A stretch of 41,002 nucleotides of DNA from Armatimonadota bacterium (GTDB lineage: Bacteria > Armatimonadota > Hebobacteria > GCA-020354555 > CP070648), in contig CP070648.1 of assembly GCA_020354555.1 (NCBI GenBank), positions 2,924,586 to 2,965,587 of the forward strand, in the 5' to 3' direction. Numbering within the stretch: the first letter of the stretch is position 1; each line of letters starts with the position of its first letter. The position numbers and the translations under genes were made by a program. The notes beneath the pieces are model-generated. The model had not been told where the DNA came from. It made no database searches and worked only from the letters and a program-made list of their open reading frames with translations. Below are positions 16,701 through 24,321 of the stretch, piece by piece.

Positions 16701-16722
16701 CCGTGAGTTCCCGCTCTCACGG
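16701..16722. terminator. Hairpin after the sialidase-like gene
   Basis: CCGTGAG (16701-16707) pairs with CTCACGG (16716-16722) across an 8-nt loop, directly after the TAA. No T-run follows. Confidence 0.4.
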
Positions 16723-16861
16723 CGTTGCCAATCCCCCGGATGCGGCAGGATTCGGCCGCGGGTGCGGCGAAGCGCGGAGCCGAGTCGCTTGTCCTCGGCG
16801 CGGCCGCGCCGCGCGCGACTGTGCTGCGGCACGATCCTGCGAGACATGAGGTAGCATCCAG

Positions 16862-17875
16862 ATGAAGTCAGATTACGGAGTCGGCGTTATCGGCTGCGGC
16901 GGAATGGGCACCTCGCACGCGGGGTATTTCGCCGCGCTGCCGGATGTCGAGGTGGTTGCTTGCGCCGATAGCGTCGCGCCAGCGGCGCAGCAGCTGGCGC
17001 AGCAGCACGACGCGCGGGCGTACACAGATCCCGAGGAACTCCTCGACGATCCTCGCGTCACCATCGTCGCCATCTGCACCCCGACGCCCTTGCACGCGGA
17101 TCTCATCGAGGCCTCCGCGCAACGCGCCAAGCATGTGTTCTGCGAGAAGCCCATCGCCCGGACGCTTGCCGATGCCCGGCGCGCGATTGACGCCGCGAAG
17201 GACGCCGGCATCTGCCTCATGATCGGCCACGTCCTGCGTTTCTTCCCGGAATACGCGATGGCCAAGCGCCTGCTCGACGACGGCACGGTTGGGCGCCCGG
17301 CGGTCGTCCGCACCACGCGCAACAGCGGCTACCCTCGCGGCGCTGGCGACTGGTTTGTCGACCCCGACCAGAGCGGCGGCGTGATGGTTGACATGGTCAT
17401 CCACGACCTCGACTTCCTGCTGTGGTGCTTCGGTGAAGCGGAGCGCATCTACTGTAAGGCGCTGACATACCACGGGCCGGAGGCGACGGATTACGCGCTC
17501 GCTACGGTGCGCTTCAAGAGCCGCGTCATTGCTCATATCGAAGGCAGCTGGGCGCACCCACCTGGAACGTTCTTTACCAAGCTCGAGATCGCCGGCGACA
17601 AGGGCCTCCTGGAATACGACAGCCAGGCCGCGTCGCCGCTCCAGGTCTGGAAGAAGGCCGTCGGCGACGAGAAAGCGCCCGGTGTCGTCGTGCCCGAAAG
17701 CCCTCTCGCTGAGAGCCCGTACCAGATCGAGATCTGCGAGTTCATGGACGCGGTGCGCACCGGCCGCGATCCGTGCGTCACGCCGCAGGACGCGTACAAC
17801 GCGCTCGAGTTGGCGCTCGCCGCCTTGGAGAGCGCCCTGCGCGGGGAGGCGCTCGCCCTGCCGCTCGCTCACTAG
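16862..17875 (+). CDS. Gfo/Idh/MocA family oxidoreductase (first copy)
   Basis: A 337-residue NAD(P)-dependent sugar dehydrogenase. The Rossmann motif is GVIGCGGMGTSHAGYF, and the family signature FCEKPIAR supplies the conserved lysine. The second domain has GGVMVDMVIHDLDFLLWCFG, whose Asp/His pair forms the active site. Members oxidise or reduce sugars such as inositol, glucose-fructose or UDP-N-acetyl sugars, and the substrate here is unknown. ATG 16862 begins the homology. The following gene is a second, clearly different member of the same family, 72 bp downstream. Confidence 0.93.
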   Translation: MKSDYGVGVIGCGGMGTSHAGYFAALPDVEVVACADSVAPAAQQLAQQHDARAYTDPEELLDDPRVTIVAICTPTPLHADLIEASAQRAKHVFCEKPIARTLADARRAIDAAKDAGICLMIGHVLRFFPEYAMAKRLLDDGTVGRPAVVRTTRNSGYPRGAGDWFVDPDQSGGVMVDMVIHDLDFLLWCFGEAERIYCKALTYHGPEATDYALATVRFKSRVIAHIEGSWAHPPGTFFTKLEIAGDKGLLEYDSQAASPLQVWKKAVGDEKAPGVVVPESPLAESPYQIEICEFMDAVRTGRDPCVTPQDAYNALELALAALESALRGEALALPLAH

Positions 17876-17947
17876 GCCGGGCGTCGCCGCACACCGTCAC
17901 ACGCAACGCAGCCGCTTTTGACTGTGCTGCCAAAACCGGAGGAACGA

Positions 17948-18931
17948 ATGGTCAAGATCGGCATACTCAGCTTCGCCCACATGCACGCCGGTAGCTACGC
18001 GCGCTGCCTCAACAGCCTGCCCAACGCGCAGCTCGTCGGCATCGCCGACGATGACAAGCAGCGCGGCAAGGAGATGGCCCGGCAGTTCGAGACGACCTGC
18101 ATGGATCGCGACAAGCTGCTCAAGCAAGTGGACGCCGTCATCGTCACCGCCGAGAACGCGAGGCATGCGGACTGGGTGCTGCCGGCCGCCAAGGCCGGCA
18201 CGCACGTGCTGTGCGAGAAGCCCATCGCGGCGGACGTCGCCGACGGCAAGCGCATTATCGACGCGTGTACGAAGGCCCGCGTCAAGCTCGGCATCGCCTT
18301 CCCGTGTCGCTACATACCCGGCGTCCTGCGGCTCAAAGCGCTCTGCGACAACGGAGACCTCGGCGAATTCCTCGCTGCCCGGGGCACCAACCGCGGGCGC
18401 ATGCCCGGCGGGTGGTTCACCGTCCCCGCGCTGTCGGGCGGCGGCGCGGTGCTCGACCACACCGTTCATGTCGTGGATCTCATGCGGTGGATACTCAAGG
18501 CCGAGATCGTCGAGGTGTACGCCGAGGTTGACCGCCTGATGCACGACATCGAGAGCGACGACTGCGGCACCCTCACTATGACGTTCGACAACGGCGTCTT
18601 CGCCACCCTCGATCCGAGCTGGTCGCGCCCTAAGACCTATCCGACCTGGGGTGATGTCACGCTGCAGATCGTCGGCACCAAGGGCGCCGCGGCCGTTGAC
18701 GGCTTCGGGCAGAAACTCGACGTCTACGATGACCAGCGCGGCGGCGTGGCCTGGAATTACTGGGGCTCCGATGCTGACCTCGGCCTCGTCGCGGACTTCG
18801 TGGACGCGGTGCAGCAGGACCGGCCGTTCGGTATCACCGGCACGGACGGCCTGCGCGCGCTCGAGGTCGCCATGGCCGCCTATCGCTCCGCCGAGGAGAA
18901 GCGCCCGGTGGGGATCGAAGAAGTGCGCTGA
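17948..18931 (+). CDS. Gfo/Idh/MocA family oxidoreductase (second copy)
   Basis: A 327-residue paralogue of the preceding dehydrogenase. It starts MVKIGILSFAHMHAGSYARC, so the usual GxGxxG nucleotide loop is replaced by SFAHMHA, as in a known subgroup of this family. LCEKPIAADVADGKRI carries the conserved lysine, and SGGGAVLDHTVHVVDLMRW the catalytic-domain Asp/His. ATG 17948 has GGAGG five bases upstream, so an upstream start ten codons earlier is not needed. Two adjacent, divergent members suggest sequential redox steps on one sugar or a redox-epimerisation pathway, which is inference. Confidence 0.92.
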   Translation: MVKIGILSFAHMHAGSYARCLNSLPNAQLVGIADDDKQRGKEMARQFETTCMDRDKLLKQVDAVIVTAENARHADWVLPAAKAGTHVLCEKPIAADVADGKRIIDACTKARVKLGIAFPCRYIPGVLRLKALCDNGDLGEFLAARGTNRGRMPGGWFTVPALSGGGAVLDHTVHVVDLMRWILKAEIVEVYAEVDRLMHDIESDDCGTLTMTFDNGVFATLDPSWSRPKTYPTWGDVTLQIVGTKGAAAVDGFGQKLDVYDDQRGGVAWNYWGSDADLGLVADFVDAVQQDRPFGITGTDGLRALEVAMAAYRSAEEKRPVGIEEVR

Positions 18932-18933
18932 CG

Positions 18934-18977
18934 GCGCGGGACGACGTGGAACAGGCGCCGCGCCTGTTGTCCCGCGC
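18934..18977. terminator. Hairpin between convergent genes
   Basis: AACAGGCG (18950-18957) pairs with CGCCTGTT (18961-18968) around a 3-nt loop. An outer stem GCGCGGGAC (18934-18942) pairs with GTCCCGCGC (18969-18977), leaving a 7-nt one-sided bulge. It sits between the dehydrogenase (plus) and the UroD-family gene (minus), so it can end transcripts from both sides. Confidence 0.6.
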
Positions 18978-19045
18978 GCGCGCCGAGTGCCCCGCACACG
19001 CCACGCAAGCCGGCCGCGGATGTCCTGCCCGACGCCCCGCGCGTC

Positions 19046-20107
19046 TCAGAACGTCCCGTACTTCCTGACCAGTTCCATCACGTGCGAGTACTGCGCGAAG
19101 CTGACGTTGCTCGGCACCGAGTGGTCGGAGTGGTAGATGTACCCCCCGCCCTTCTTGCCGACCGGGATCTTGGTGCTGATCTCCTTCTCGATGACTTGGG
19201 GATCGGAATTCGCCATCGCGCGCACGTCAACGCCGCCGAAAAGGGCCAGGTCGCGACCGAATTCCCGCTTCAGCTCGACGATGTCCATTCCCGACTTCAC
19301 CTCCAGCGGCTGCAGACAGTCGAGGCCGGCCTCGATCAGGTGCGGCACCAGGCCGCGTACGTTGCCGCAGCTGTGCAGGATCGTCGGCATCCCGTTGCGG
19401 TGGCAGAAGTCGTACAGCCGCTGCTGCGACGGGAACTCCAGCTCGCGAAACGCGGCCGGTGAGAACAGCGACGCGTTTCGATACCCGAGATCGTCGAACA
19501 TAAAGGCGCCGTCAAACTGGAAACCCCGGCGGATCATCTGCTCCGCCCCGGTGATGACCAGGTCCACCGTCGTCTCGAACATCTCTCGCACCCACGCCGG
19601 GTCCTCCGCAATCGCCATCAGCAGCCAGTCCGAGCGGATAAAGCCTTGCGTCCGGTCATAGCCGATCGCGCAGCTCAGGCATACGAACGCCCCTCGCTCG
19701 CGCGCCTCGCGGTTGGCCTGCAGCGCCTTCTCCCAGTCCACGCGCTTGTCGTTCCACGCCAGACGGTGCTTGTGCTCGTCCCACGTCCGACGATCCCGAA
19801 TCGTGAAGTCAATCAGCTCCGGCGTTGACTCGTGATCCTTGAAGTTGCGCCGCGTCGCCCCGTTGGCGTCGCGCGCGATGGTGTAGGTATCGGTCTCCTC
19901 CACCACCTCGTGCGGGAACTGGAATGAGATGTCCGGGCCCTGGCCCACGAGTTCATCGTAGCCGAAGAACTCCCCGGGGGACTTGCCCTCGGGCAAGCCC
20001 TCCCGCCGCCAGCGGTTCACCGTATGTCCCCACGGGCTGTCGTGGATCGGGATGCGATCCGCCTCCTTGTGAGTGAGCGCTGCAAGGTACCGTTCGCGAG
20101 AGGTCAT
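19046..20107 (-). CDS. Uroporphyrinogen decarboxylase superfamily protein
   Basis: A 353-residue TIM barrel of the UroD superfamily, which includes haem-pathway decarboxylases and cobamide-dependent methyltransferases. It starts MTSRERYLAALTHKEADRIP, typical of the non-haem branch. H245-x-C247 (LHSCGN) resembles the zinc site of MtaA-like methyltransferases. However, where those supply a third cysteine this protein has IYHSDHSVPSNVS (H326, H329), so metal binding may differ. It is not expected to be HemE. GGAG lies six bases before the ATG, and a good promoter lies just upstream. Relatives often sit beside sugar genes in Armatimonadota- and Planctomycetota-type genomes; their function is not established. 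Confidence 0.85.
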   Translation of the reverse strand: MTSRERYLAALTHKEADRIPIHDSPWGHTVNRWRREGLPEGKSPGEFFGYDELVGQGPDISFQFPHEVVEETDTYTIARDANGATRRNFKDHESTPELIDFTIRDRRTWDEHKHRLAWNDKRVDWEKALQANREARERGAFVCLSCAIGYDRTQGFIRSDWLLMAIAEDPAWVREMFETTVDLVITGAEQMIRRGFQFDGAFMFDDLGYRNASLFSPAAFRELEFPSQQRLYDFCHRNGMPTILHSCGNVRGLVPHLIEAGLDCLQPLEVKSGMDIVELKREFGRDLALFGGVDVRAMANSDPQVIEKEISTKIPVGKKGGGYIYHSDHSVPSNVSFAQYSHVMELVRKYGTF

Positions 20108-20135
20108 TCACTACTCCGTTCACGTGTGCTGCGTG

Positions 20136-20164
20136 ATGATAGCACAAGGGAATGCGGACGACAA
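20136..20164 (-). promoter_or_regulatory. Sigma-70 promoter of the UroD-family gene
   Basis: On the minus strand TTGTCG (20164-20159) and TATCAT (20141-20136) are 17 bp apart. Predicted transcription start is near 20129, giving a leader of about 22 nt. Confidence 0.65.
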
Positions 20165-20396
20165 CCGGTCTTTCCGAGGGCGGCCGCGCGAGCCACAGCG
20201 CAACGTGCACTCTGCTGCCGCCGGCCCTCACAGCCGTGACAGGAGGGCCGCTGCGCTCCTGATTGTCCGGGGCATGGCAGGCAACAAGCACCGCAGTATC
20301 GAAACCAACAGTGGTCAGCGAGCCGGTCCCCACAAGGCTTCCCGGTGACAGGCTCGCACGCAGGCACGGTCGAAGCACGAACCAGTGGAGGGTGAA

Positions 20397-20909
20397 ATGT
20401 TCCGAATCGGAGTCGCCGTCGCAGCAGTGTCCGTCGCGCTCGTGATTGCAGCCGCCCCCGCGGTGGCGCAAATCACCATCCCCGCGCCCATCCCTGTGCC
20501 CGGAGCCGGGCAGCAGGCCACGCCCGTCGTGTCGTACATCTGGTACGAGCCGTCCCGCGACGAGGTCGAATCAGGCAAGGGGGTCGAACTGTCCGCCGTC
20601 TTCGGCTTCCTCGGGCCCGTCAAGGGCCGAATTCAGTGGACCTGGCCGCAGTCCGGGGACTACTCCAACCTCGGCCTCGCCGGCATCATCGGCTGGGGCA
20701 GCCCGATCTACTTCGGCGCGGGTTACGGCCGTACCGGCGGCCACGAGACGTCCCCGGTGTCGCGCGACGTCAGCGAGTATCAGTCCTACGCATTTGCGGG
20801 TCTGACCTCGCGCAGCCAGCTCTACTCGCTCCTGCTCGAGGTGGAACGCAGCTTCGGCGATGAATTGAAGGGCACCACCCTCAAGGCCGGCATTACCATG
20901 TCGTGGTAA
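20397..20909 (+). CDS. Small exported protein, possible outer-membrane beta-barrel
   Basis: A 170-residue protein with a clear signal peptide (FRIGVAVAAVSVALVIAAAPAVA, cleavage near AVA-Q). After a proline-rich linker come alternating Gly/aromatic strands (SAVFGFLGPVKGRIQWTW, GIIGWGSPIYFGAGYGRT, YAFAGLTSRSQLYSLLLEV), and the protein ends ITMSW. The terminal aromatic residue is typical of outer-membrane beta-barrel proteins in diderms. Its size would suit an 8-stranded barrel. No family is recognised. ATG 20397 is preceded by GGAGGGTGAA; a GTG four codons earlier lies on top of that site. Confidence 0.65.
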   Translation: MFRIGVAVAAVSVALVIAAAPAVAQITIPAPIPVPGAGQQATPVVSYIWYEPSRDEVESGKGVELSAVFGFLGPVKGRIQWTWPQSGDYSNLGLAGIIGWGSPIYFGAGYGRTGGHETSPVSRDVSEYQSYAFAGLTSRSQLYSLLLEVERSFGDELKGTTLKAGITMSW

Positions 20910-20940
20910 GGCCGCCCGCTCGAGCAGACGCCCACAACTC

Positions 20941-20968
20941 GTAGGGGCACAGCCTGCTGTGCCCCTAC
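20941..20968. terminator. Perfect 12-bp hairpin between convergent genes
   Basis: GTAGGGGCACAG (20941-20952) pairs perfectly with CTGTGCCCCTAC (20957-20968) across a 4-nt CCTG loop. It lies between the exported protein (plus) and the ARPP-1 gene (minus), and probably terminates both. Its arm recurs as GTAGGGGCGCAG at 863 and as a shorter GTAGGGGC at 23732. Confidence 0.65.
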
Positions 20969-21052
20969 CGTTCCCTTCCGCAATCTCGCGACGGCCTCCG
21001 ATCGCCTCGACGCGCACGCTTGCGTGGCTGCGTCGGAGCCGGACGCTTGTCC

Positions 21053-22207
21053 TCACTCCTCCAGCCGTTGGCGGCGCAGGTCGAGGTCCATCGGGCGCAC
21101 CGGCTCGCCCGGCCTGAGCAGCTCAATGCCCGGGAAGACTTCGAGATGCACTACCGACCGCCCGTGAATCAGAGCTGAACCGTTGACGCCGGCGCGGTGC
21201 AAGCGTATCGCGCGTCCCGCGCCGGGCGTCTCGATGATGGTCCGCTCCGCGTGGTACAGCCGCCCGAGGAACCGCTCCGCGTCTCCGACGGTCGCACGCC
21301 GTGAACCCCCGGGTTTGCCCACGACGTCCGCCGCGTAACTCCGCAGTAGCCGCGGCCACAGGCGCCGGAACAAGTCCGGCCGGTAGAACAGATCGGCGCA
21401 GATAATCCTGTCGCCTCTCGCGATCACGACTCCTATCACGTTTGGCGCTGCCGAGGGGACGTCGCTCAACACCGACACGTACGGCGCGAGCTTCTGCTGC
21501 ACGTGACGGCTCTCGTATACCGACCTAATCGCCCCCGTTGCGCTCGGCGCCTCGAGCCGCTCTTGCTCCCGGGCGACCTCAGCCCACACCGCCGATTGGT
21601 CCTGCTTGAGACGCGCCGTCCGCCGCACCGTCATCGGCGCGTTGAACTCCATGACCCGGAATCTCGCGTCCGGCGCGGCCGCGGTCCACCGGTGCGCCTC
21701 GACGCAGAACACCGGCACCTGTGCCTTGCTCCGCGGCGCGAGCAGCACGTCCTCCGCGACCGTGCGGTCCTGCTTGGCTCCGCCTATCATCTCGCTCGCC
21801 ATGAGGAACACGTAACGGTCCGACCGGTTTACTGCCAGCACTTGATTGACCGACCCGCCGCCCACCTCTTGGATGACGAGCAGGCCCCTCGTCAGCGCCT
21901 CGTCCATCGTCAGCACCGATCCGAAATCGCCGATGTGAGACGCAGCCACGGGGAATACCGTCAGGTTGCCGTGGGAGTGGGGCGCGAGCACCGTCGCCCT
22001 GTGCAGAAGCGCGGTCAGCGGATCCTCGACTGCAATGGGCTTCCTGACGACCTCCGGCAACGGCGTCGGCTCGATGCGCGCCACCTGCTGCGGCCCGCCC
22101 GGCTCGGCCGCGGCCGTGAGTAACAGCCCGCCCGCCATCAGCGCCGCGGCCGCCAGCGTCCATACAACGATCCATTTCAGCCGCCTGCTCAGCTTTACGG
22201 ACTTCAT
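21053..22207 (-). CDS. ARPP-1 domain protein with N-terminal membrane anchor
   Basis: A 384-residue protein. A basic start followed by WIVVWTLAAAALMAGGLLLTAAA forms a signal peptide or anchor. The rest fits the ARPP-1 domain: NLTVFPV, an EVGGGSVNQV segment, YVFLMASEMIGGAKQDRTV, LLAPRSKAQVPVFCVEAHRW, and further on a segment that ends with an RxxxH/ADLFYRPDLFRRLWPRLLRSY helix. ARPP-1 is a poorly characterised domain named for association with ADP-ribosylglycohydrolase, rhodanese and phosphatase proteins; its biochemical role is not established. Here it is exported, which is not usual for all relatives. ATG 22207 has GGAGG five bases upstream, so the ATG 12 bases earlier is unlikely. Confidence 0.7.
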   Translation of the reverse strand: MKSVKLSRRLKWIVVWTLAAAALMAGGLLLTAAAEPGGPQQVARIEPTPLPEVVRKPIAVEDPLTALLHRATVLAPHSHGNLTVFPVAASHIGDFGSVLTMDEALTRGLLVIQEVGGGSVNQVLAVNRSDRYVFLMASEMIGGAKQDRTVAEDVLLAPRSKAQVPVFCVEAHRWTAAAPDARFRVMEFNAPMTVRRTARLKQDQSAVWAEVAREQERLEAPSATGAIRSVYESRHVQQKLAPYVSVLSDVPSAAPNVIGVVIARGDRIICADLFYRPDLFRRLWPRLLRSYAADVVGKPGGSRRATVGDAERFLGRLYHAERTIIETPGAGRAIRLHRAGVNGSALIHGRSVVHLEVFPGIELLRPGEPVRPMDLDLRRQRLEE

Positions 22208-22427
22208 TTTCCCCTCCATTCCGCTCGCCGCCGACAGAGCATGCGCCGCAGGCGGACGAACGTGCTCGCTGATGTATTTGACTCCGGGCAGGCCGCGGAA
22301 GTTCCGCGACGGTTGGCGGTCTATGGCAGCGATGCCCCCGAGGCGAGGAAAGGCCCCGCGGAGGAGACCGGCATCAATACTGCGGGCGTGAACGAGGAGG
22401 GCGGGTGAGATCCGGTGCCCTCTGGCT

Positions 22428-22841
22428 CTACGGAACGGGTGAGAAGGAGTCAGCCGACAGCGGAGAGAGGAAAGGAGGAGTGCCTGGCGTGACGATGGGC
22501 CAGAAGAACGGCATCACCGGCCGCGGCGGACGACCCACAATGACAGGCGGCCAGTAGGGCTTGACGGAAGCGAAAGCGTGAACTGCGTAGCCGGCCGGCT
22601 CGCGCACCGCAACCGCCACCGGCGGCGACCAATGCTGTGGCGCCTCGTCGGGATGCTTGAAATGGCTCACGATCTCCCGCAGTTCGGGATCTGCGAGTGT
22701 GAGCGGTGCAGGCGTCACAGCCGGCGCGTCACAGCCGCCGCCGGATGCGGACGTTTCGACCTCCTCGCCTGCCGCTGTCGCCCCAGCCGCTATCAGACAA
22801 CCAGCGGTTAGCAAGACCGCGAATCCGATTCTGAAGATCAT
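22428..22841 (-). CDS. Secreted proline-rich protein, unknown function
   Basis: A 137-residue protein. The N-terminus is a signal sequence (MIFRIGFAVLLTAGCLIAAGATA). The TAGC could be a weak lipobox, so either signal peptidase I or II is possible. The mature part is proline-rich (VKPYWPPVIVGRPPRPVMPFFWPIV), with no recognised domain, and may be extended and associated with the envelope. ATG 22841 follows GGGGAGG by four bases; the frame extends six codons further. It is followed on the same strand by the ARPP-1 gene, 220 bp away. Confidence 0.6.
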   Translation of the reverse strand: MIFRIGFAVLLTAGCLIAAGATAAGEEVETSASGGGCDAPAVTPAPLTLADPELREIVSHFKHPDEAPQHWSPPVAVAVREPAGYAVHAFASVKPYWPPVIVGRPPRPVMPFFWPIVTPGTPPFLSPLSADSFSPVP

Positions 22842-22951
22842 AGTCCTCCCCACGCACATCGTACGGTCCTGATAGCCCCCTCGCGTGCTGGCCGTCGTGC
22901 TGAATCTCTTTGGCCAACGCCGAAGCGCAGCGTCGTGCGGGCTACGTTACA

Positions 22952-23590
22952 TCACCGGTTCCGCGTCGCAGGGGGCAGCCGCCCTGAGCCTCTTGGCCGA
23001 ACCAGGTTCTGCTCCTTCGCCGGCTCCCTGGGCAGCCAGGGGAACTGAGGACCTTCCCCAGGCTTGAAAGCCATGTCCGGCGGCCGCTGCGGCAGGAACA
23101 GCATCCCGTAGATGGTCTTGTCGAAATCCGGGTTCGGCACGAAGGTCCACGGGCCGGGCGGATACGGCTTAACGTGCCAATACGCGTAGCGCCCTGGGTG
23201 CACGTAGTACGGCGGCGGGAGGATAATCGGCTCCCAATACCTGGCCCCTGTCGCGGGATCCCACACCCACCGGCCCGGACGCTGCGGCTCGATTAGCCGC
23301 GGGGACGTTCGCCGGTAATCGTGACGCAGCGCTGCTCGCTGCGGCACTGCCTGCGGCTGATCGAGCGCAGGTTTCGGCGGCGGTGGAGGTGGCGGCGGAG
23401 GCGGAGGTGGCGGCGGAGGCGGAGGAGGCGGCGGAGGCGGAGGAGGAGGCGATGCCGTTTCCTTTGCCGCGGGCGGCTCGCTCTGCTCATCCGCAGCTCC
23501 GATAGTGGCCTGGGGGCTGCTCGCGCTCATTGTCACGAGAAACACGAGCGCGACCCACGCCCAGACAAGCGGCGCCGCGTGCTGCTTCAT
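22952..23590 (-). CDS. Secreted protein with 25-proline tract
   Basis: A 212-residue exported protein. A signal peptide (LVWAWVALVFLVTMSASS) precedes a short acidic stretch, then 25 consecutive prolines at residues 48-72 (coded at 23375-23449), and a C-terminal domain rich in Pro, Tyr and Trp (RWVWDPATGARYWEPIILPPPYYVHPGR split over two strands). Ribosomes would need elongation factor P to pass the tract. The polyproline helix could span the periplasm or peptidoglycan, as in TonB-like linkers, though no TonB domain is seen. GGAGG is six bases before the ATG, and the gene has its own promoter. Confidence 0.7.
   Translation of the reverse strand: MKQHAAPLVWAWVALVFLVTMSASSPQATIGAADEQSEPPAAKETASPPPPPPPPPPPPPPPPPPPPPPPPPKPALDQPQAVPQRAALRHDYRRTSPRLIEPQRPGRWVWDPATGARYWEPIILPPPYYVHPGRYAYWHVKPYPPGPWTFVPNPDFDKTIYGMLFLPQRPPDMAFKPGEGPQFPWLPREPAKEQNLVRPRGSGRLPPATRNR
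23375..23449. repeat. Low-complexity GGN triplet tract coding for polyproline
   Basis: Twenty-five consecutive CGG/AGG/TGG triplets on the plus strand (CCN on the coding strand) give an almost pure-G/C tract with many GG runs. It is prone to replication slippage and could form G-quadruplexes. The codon order is mixed, so it is not a simple single-triplet expansion. Confidence 0.85.
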
Positions 23591-23655
23591 GACGTACCTC
23601 CACGAGGATCCGCGCCTGCGTTGGCATCCTGCAGTCCGCCCGAATCCTCATGCCT

Positions 23656-23683
23656 ATAATACCCCGCTGCGGCGCAAAGTCAA
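23656..23683 (-). promoter_or_regulatory. Sigma-70 promoter of the polyproline protein gene
   Basis: On the minus strand TTGACT (23683-23678) and TATTAT (23661-23656) are 16 bp apart. Transcription would start near 23649, about 59 nt upstream of the ATG at 23590. Confidence 0.65.
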
Positions 23684-24053
23684 GGGACGAAATGTCGGAA
23701 GGAATCGCCGCCCGGCAGAGCCACCCATTAAGTAGGGGCGATGTCCCCCCGACGACCTCCCGGCCGTCAGCACCGCCCCATCCCGGATGCCCTGTCGGCG
23801 ACCACATCCGTCCCCGGATCGCGGCGCATCCGGGGGCGGCGCGGCCTGACCTTGATCGGTTGCCCCCCTTGCTTGGCAGCGCGCCCCTGGTTGCCGGCCG
23901 TTTCCCTCGCGCGGCAAGTAGCCGGACCGTGCGCGCGCCCGAGCAGATCAGCATAGCGGCTCTATAAGCTAGTATGACACGTGACGAGAAAAGGTAACAC
24001 GATTCCTGAGCGGGCACCGGGACGCAAAGGGGAAGGGACGTGTCGAATCCCAT

Positions 24054-24098
24054 AGAGTCTCGTGTATTACCGCAGCGCCGGTAATACACGTAGACTCT
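24054..24098. repeat. Long hairpin, 19-bp stem with one bulge
   Basis: AGAGTCT (24054-24060) and CGTGTATTACCG (24061-24072) pair with CGGTAATACACG (24079-24090) and AGACTCT (24092-24098). The loop is 6 nt and T24091 is bulged. The left-arm sequence CATAGAGTCTCG recurs at 24149 as TATAGAGTCTCG with similar flanks. It could be a terminator of the ECF gene, a small structured RNA, or a REP-like element. Confidence 0.7.
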
Positions 24099-24194
24099 TC
24101 CGGACGAGGTTCGTTTGGGAGGTGCCCCGCCGTCCCTCGCATCCTTCCCTATAGAGTCTCGGCTATTAGAGTGCCAGCCCAGACTCCATGGGAA

Positions 24195-24252
24195 CGGGAT
24201 TCGTGAGCGTGATCCTCTCGTCTGCGGGCCTTCCGGTGATACACGAATCCCG
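24195..24252. repeat. 11-bp inverted repeat
   Basis: CGGGATTCGTG (24195-24205) is the exact reverse complement of CACGAATCCCG (24242-24252), separated by 36 bp. The arms resemble GGATTCG-type motifs on both sides of the ECF gene. Confidence 0.6.
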
Positions 24253-24321
24253 GCAATGCACGAACCTCGATAGGTGGGGCGATTGGCCCGGCGGCCGGCG
24301 TCGATGATGTGACACGGGTTG

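Larger units (their letters stand above)
23684..24321. other. Repeat- and hairpin-rich intergenic region
   Basis: About 640 bp with no convincing gene on either strand. The left part (23730-23940) is GC-rich with short palindromes such as GGGGCGATGTCCCC. The right part (23960-24260) is richer in A and T and contains a 19-bp-stem hairpin, an 11-bp inverted repeat and several related short motifs (TATAGAG, CGTGTATTACCG, CGGGATTCGTG). It lies immediately downstream of the ECF sigma gene on the minus strand. Confidence 0.6.

Noticed and set aside
23487-24089. A 200-codon minus-strand frame in the repeat-rich intergenic region
   Set aside because: It runs through hairpin repeats and into the polyproline gene in another frame; no protein-like pattern.
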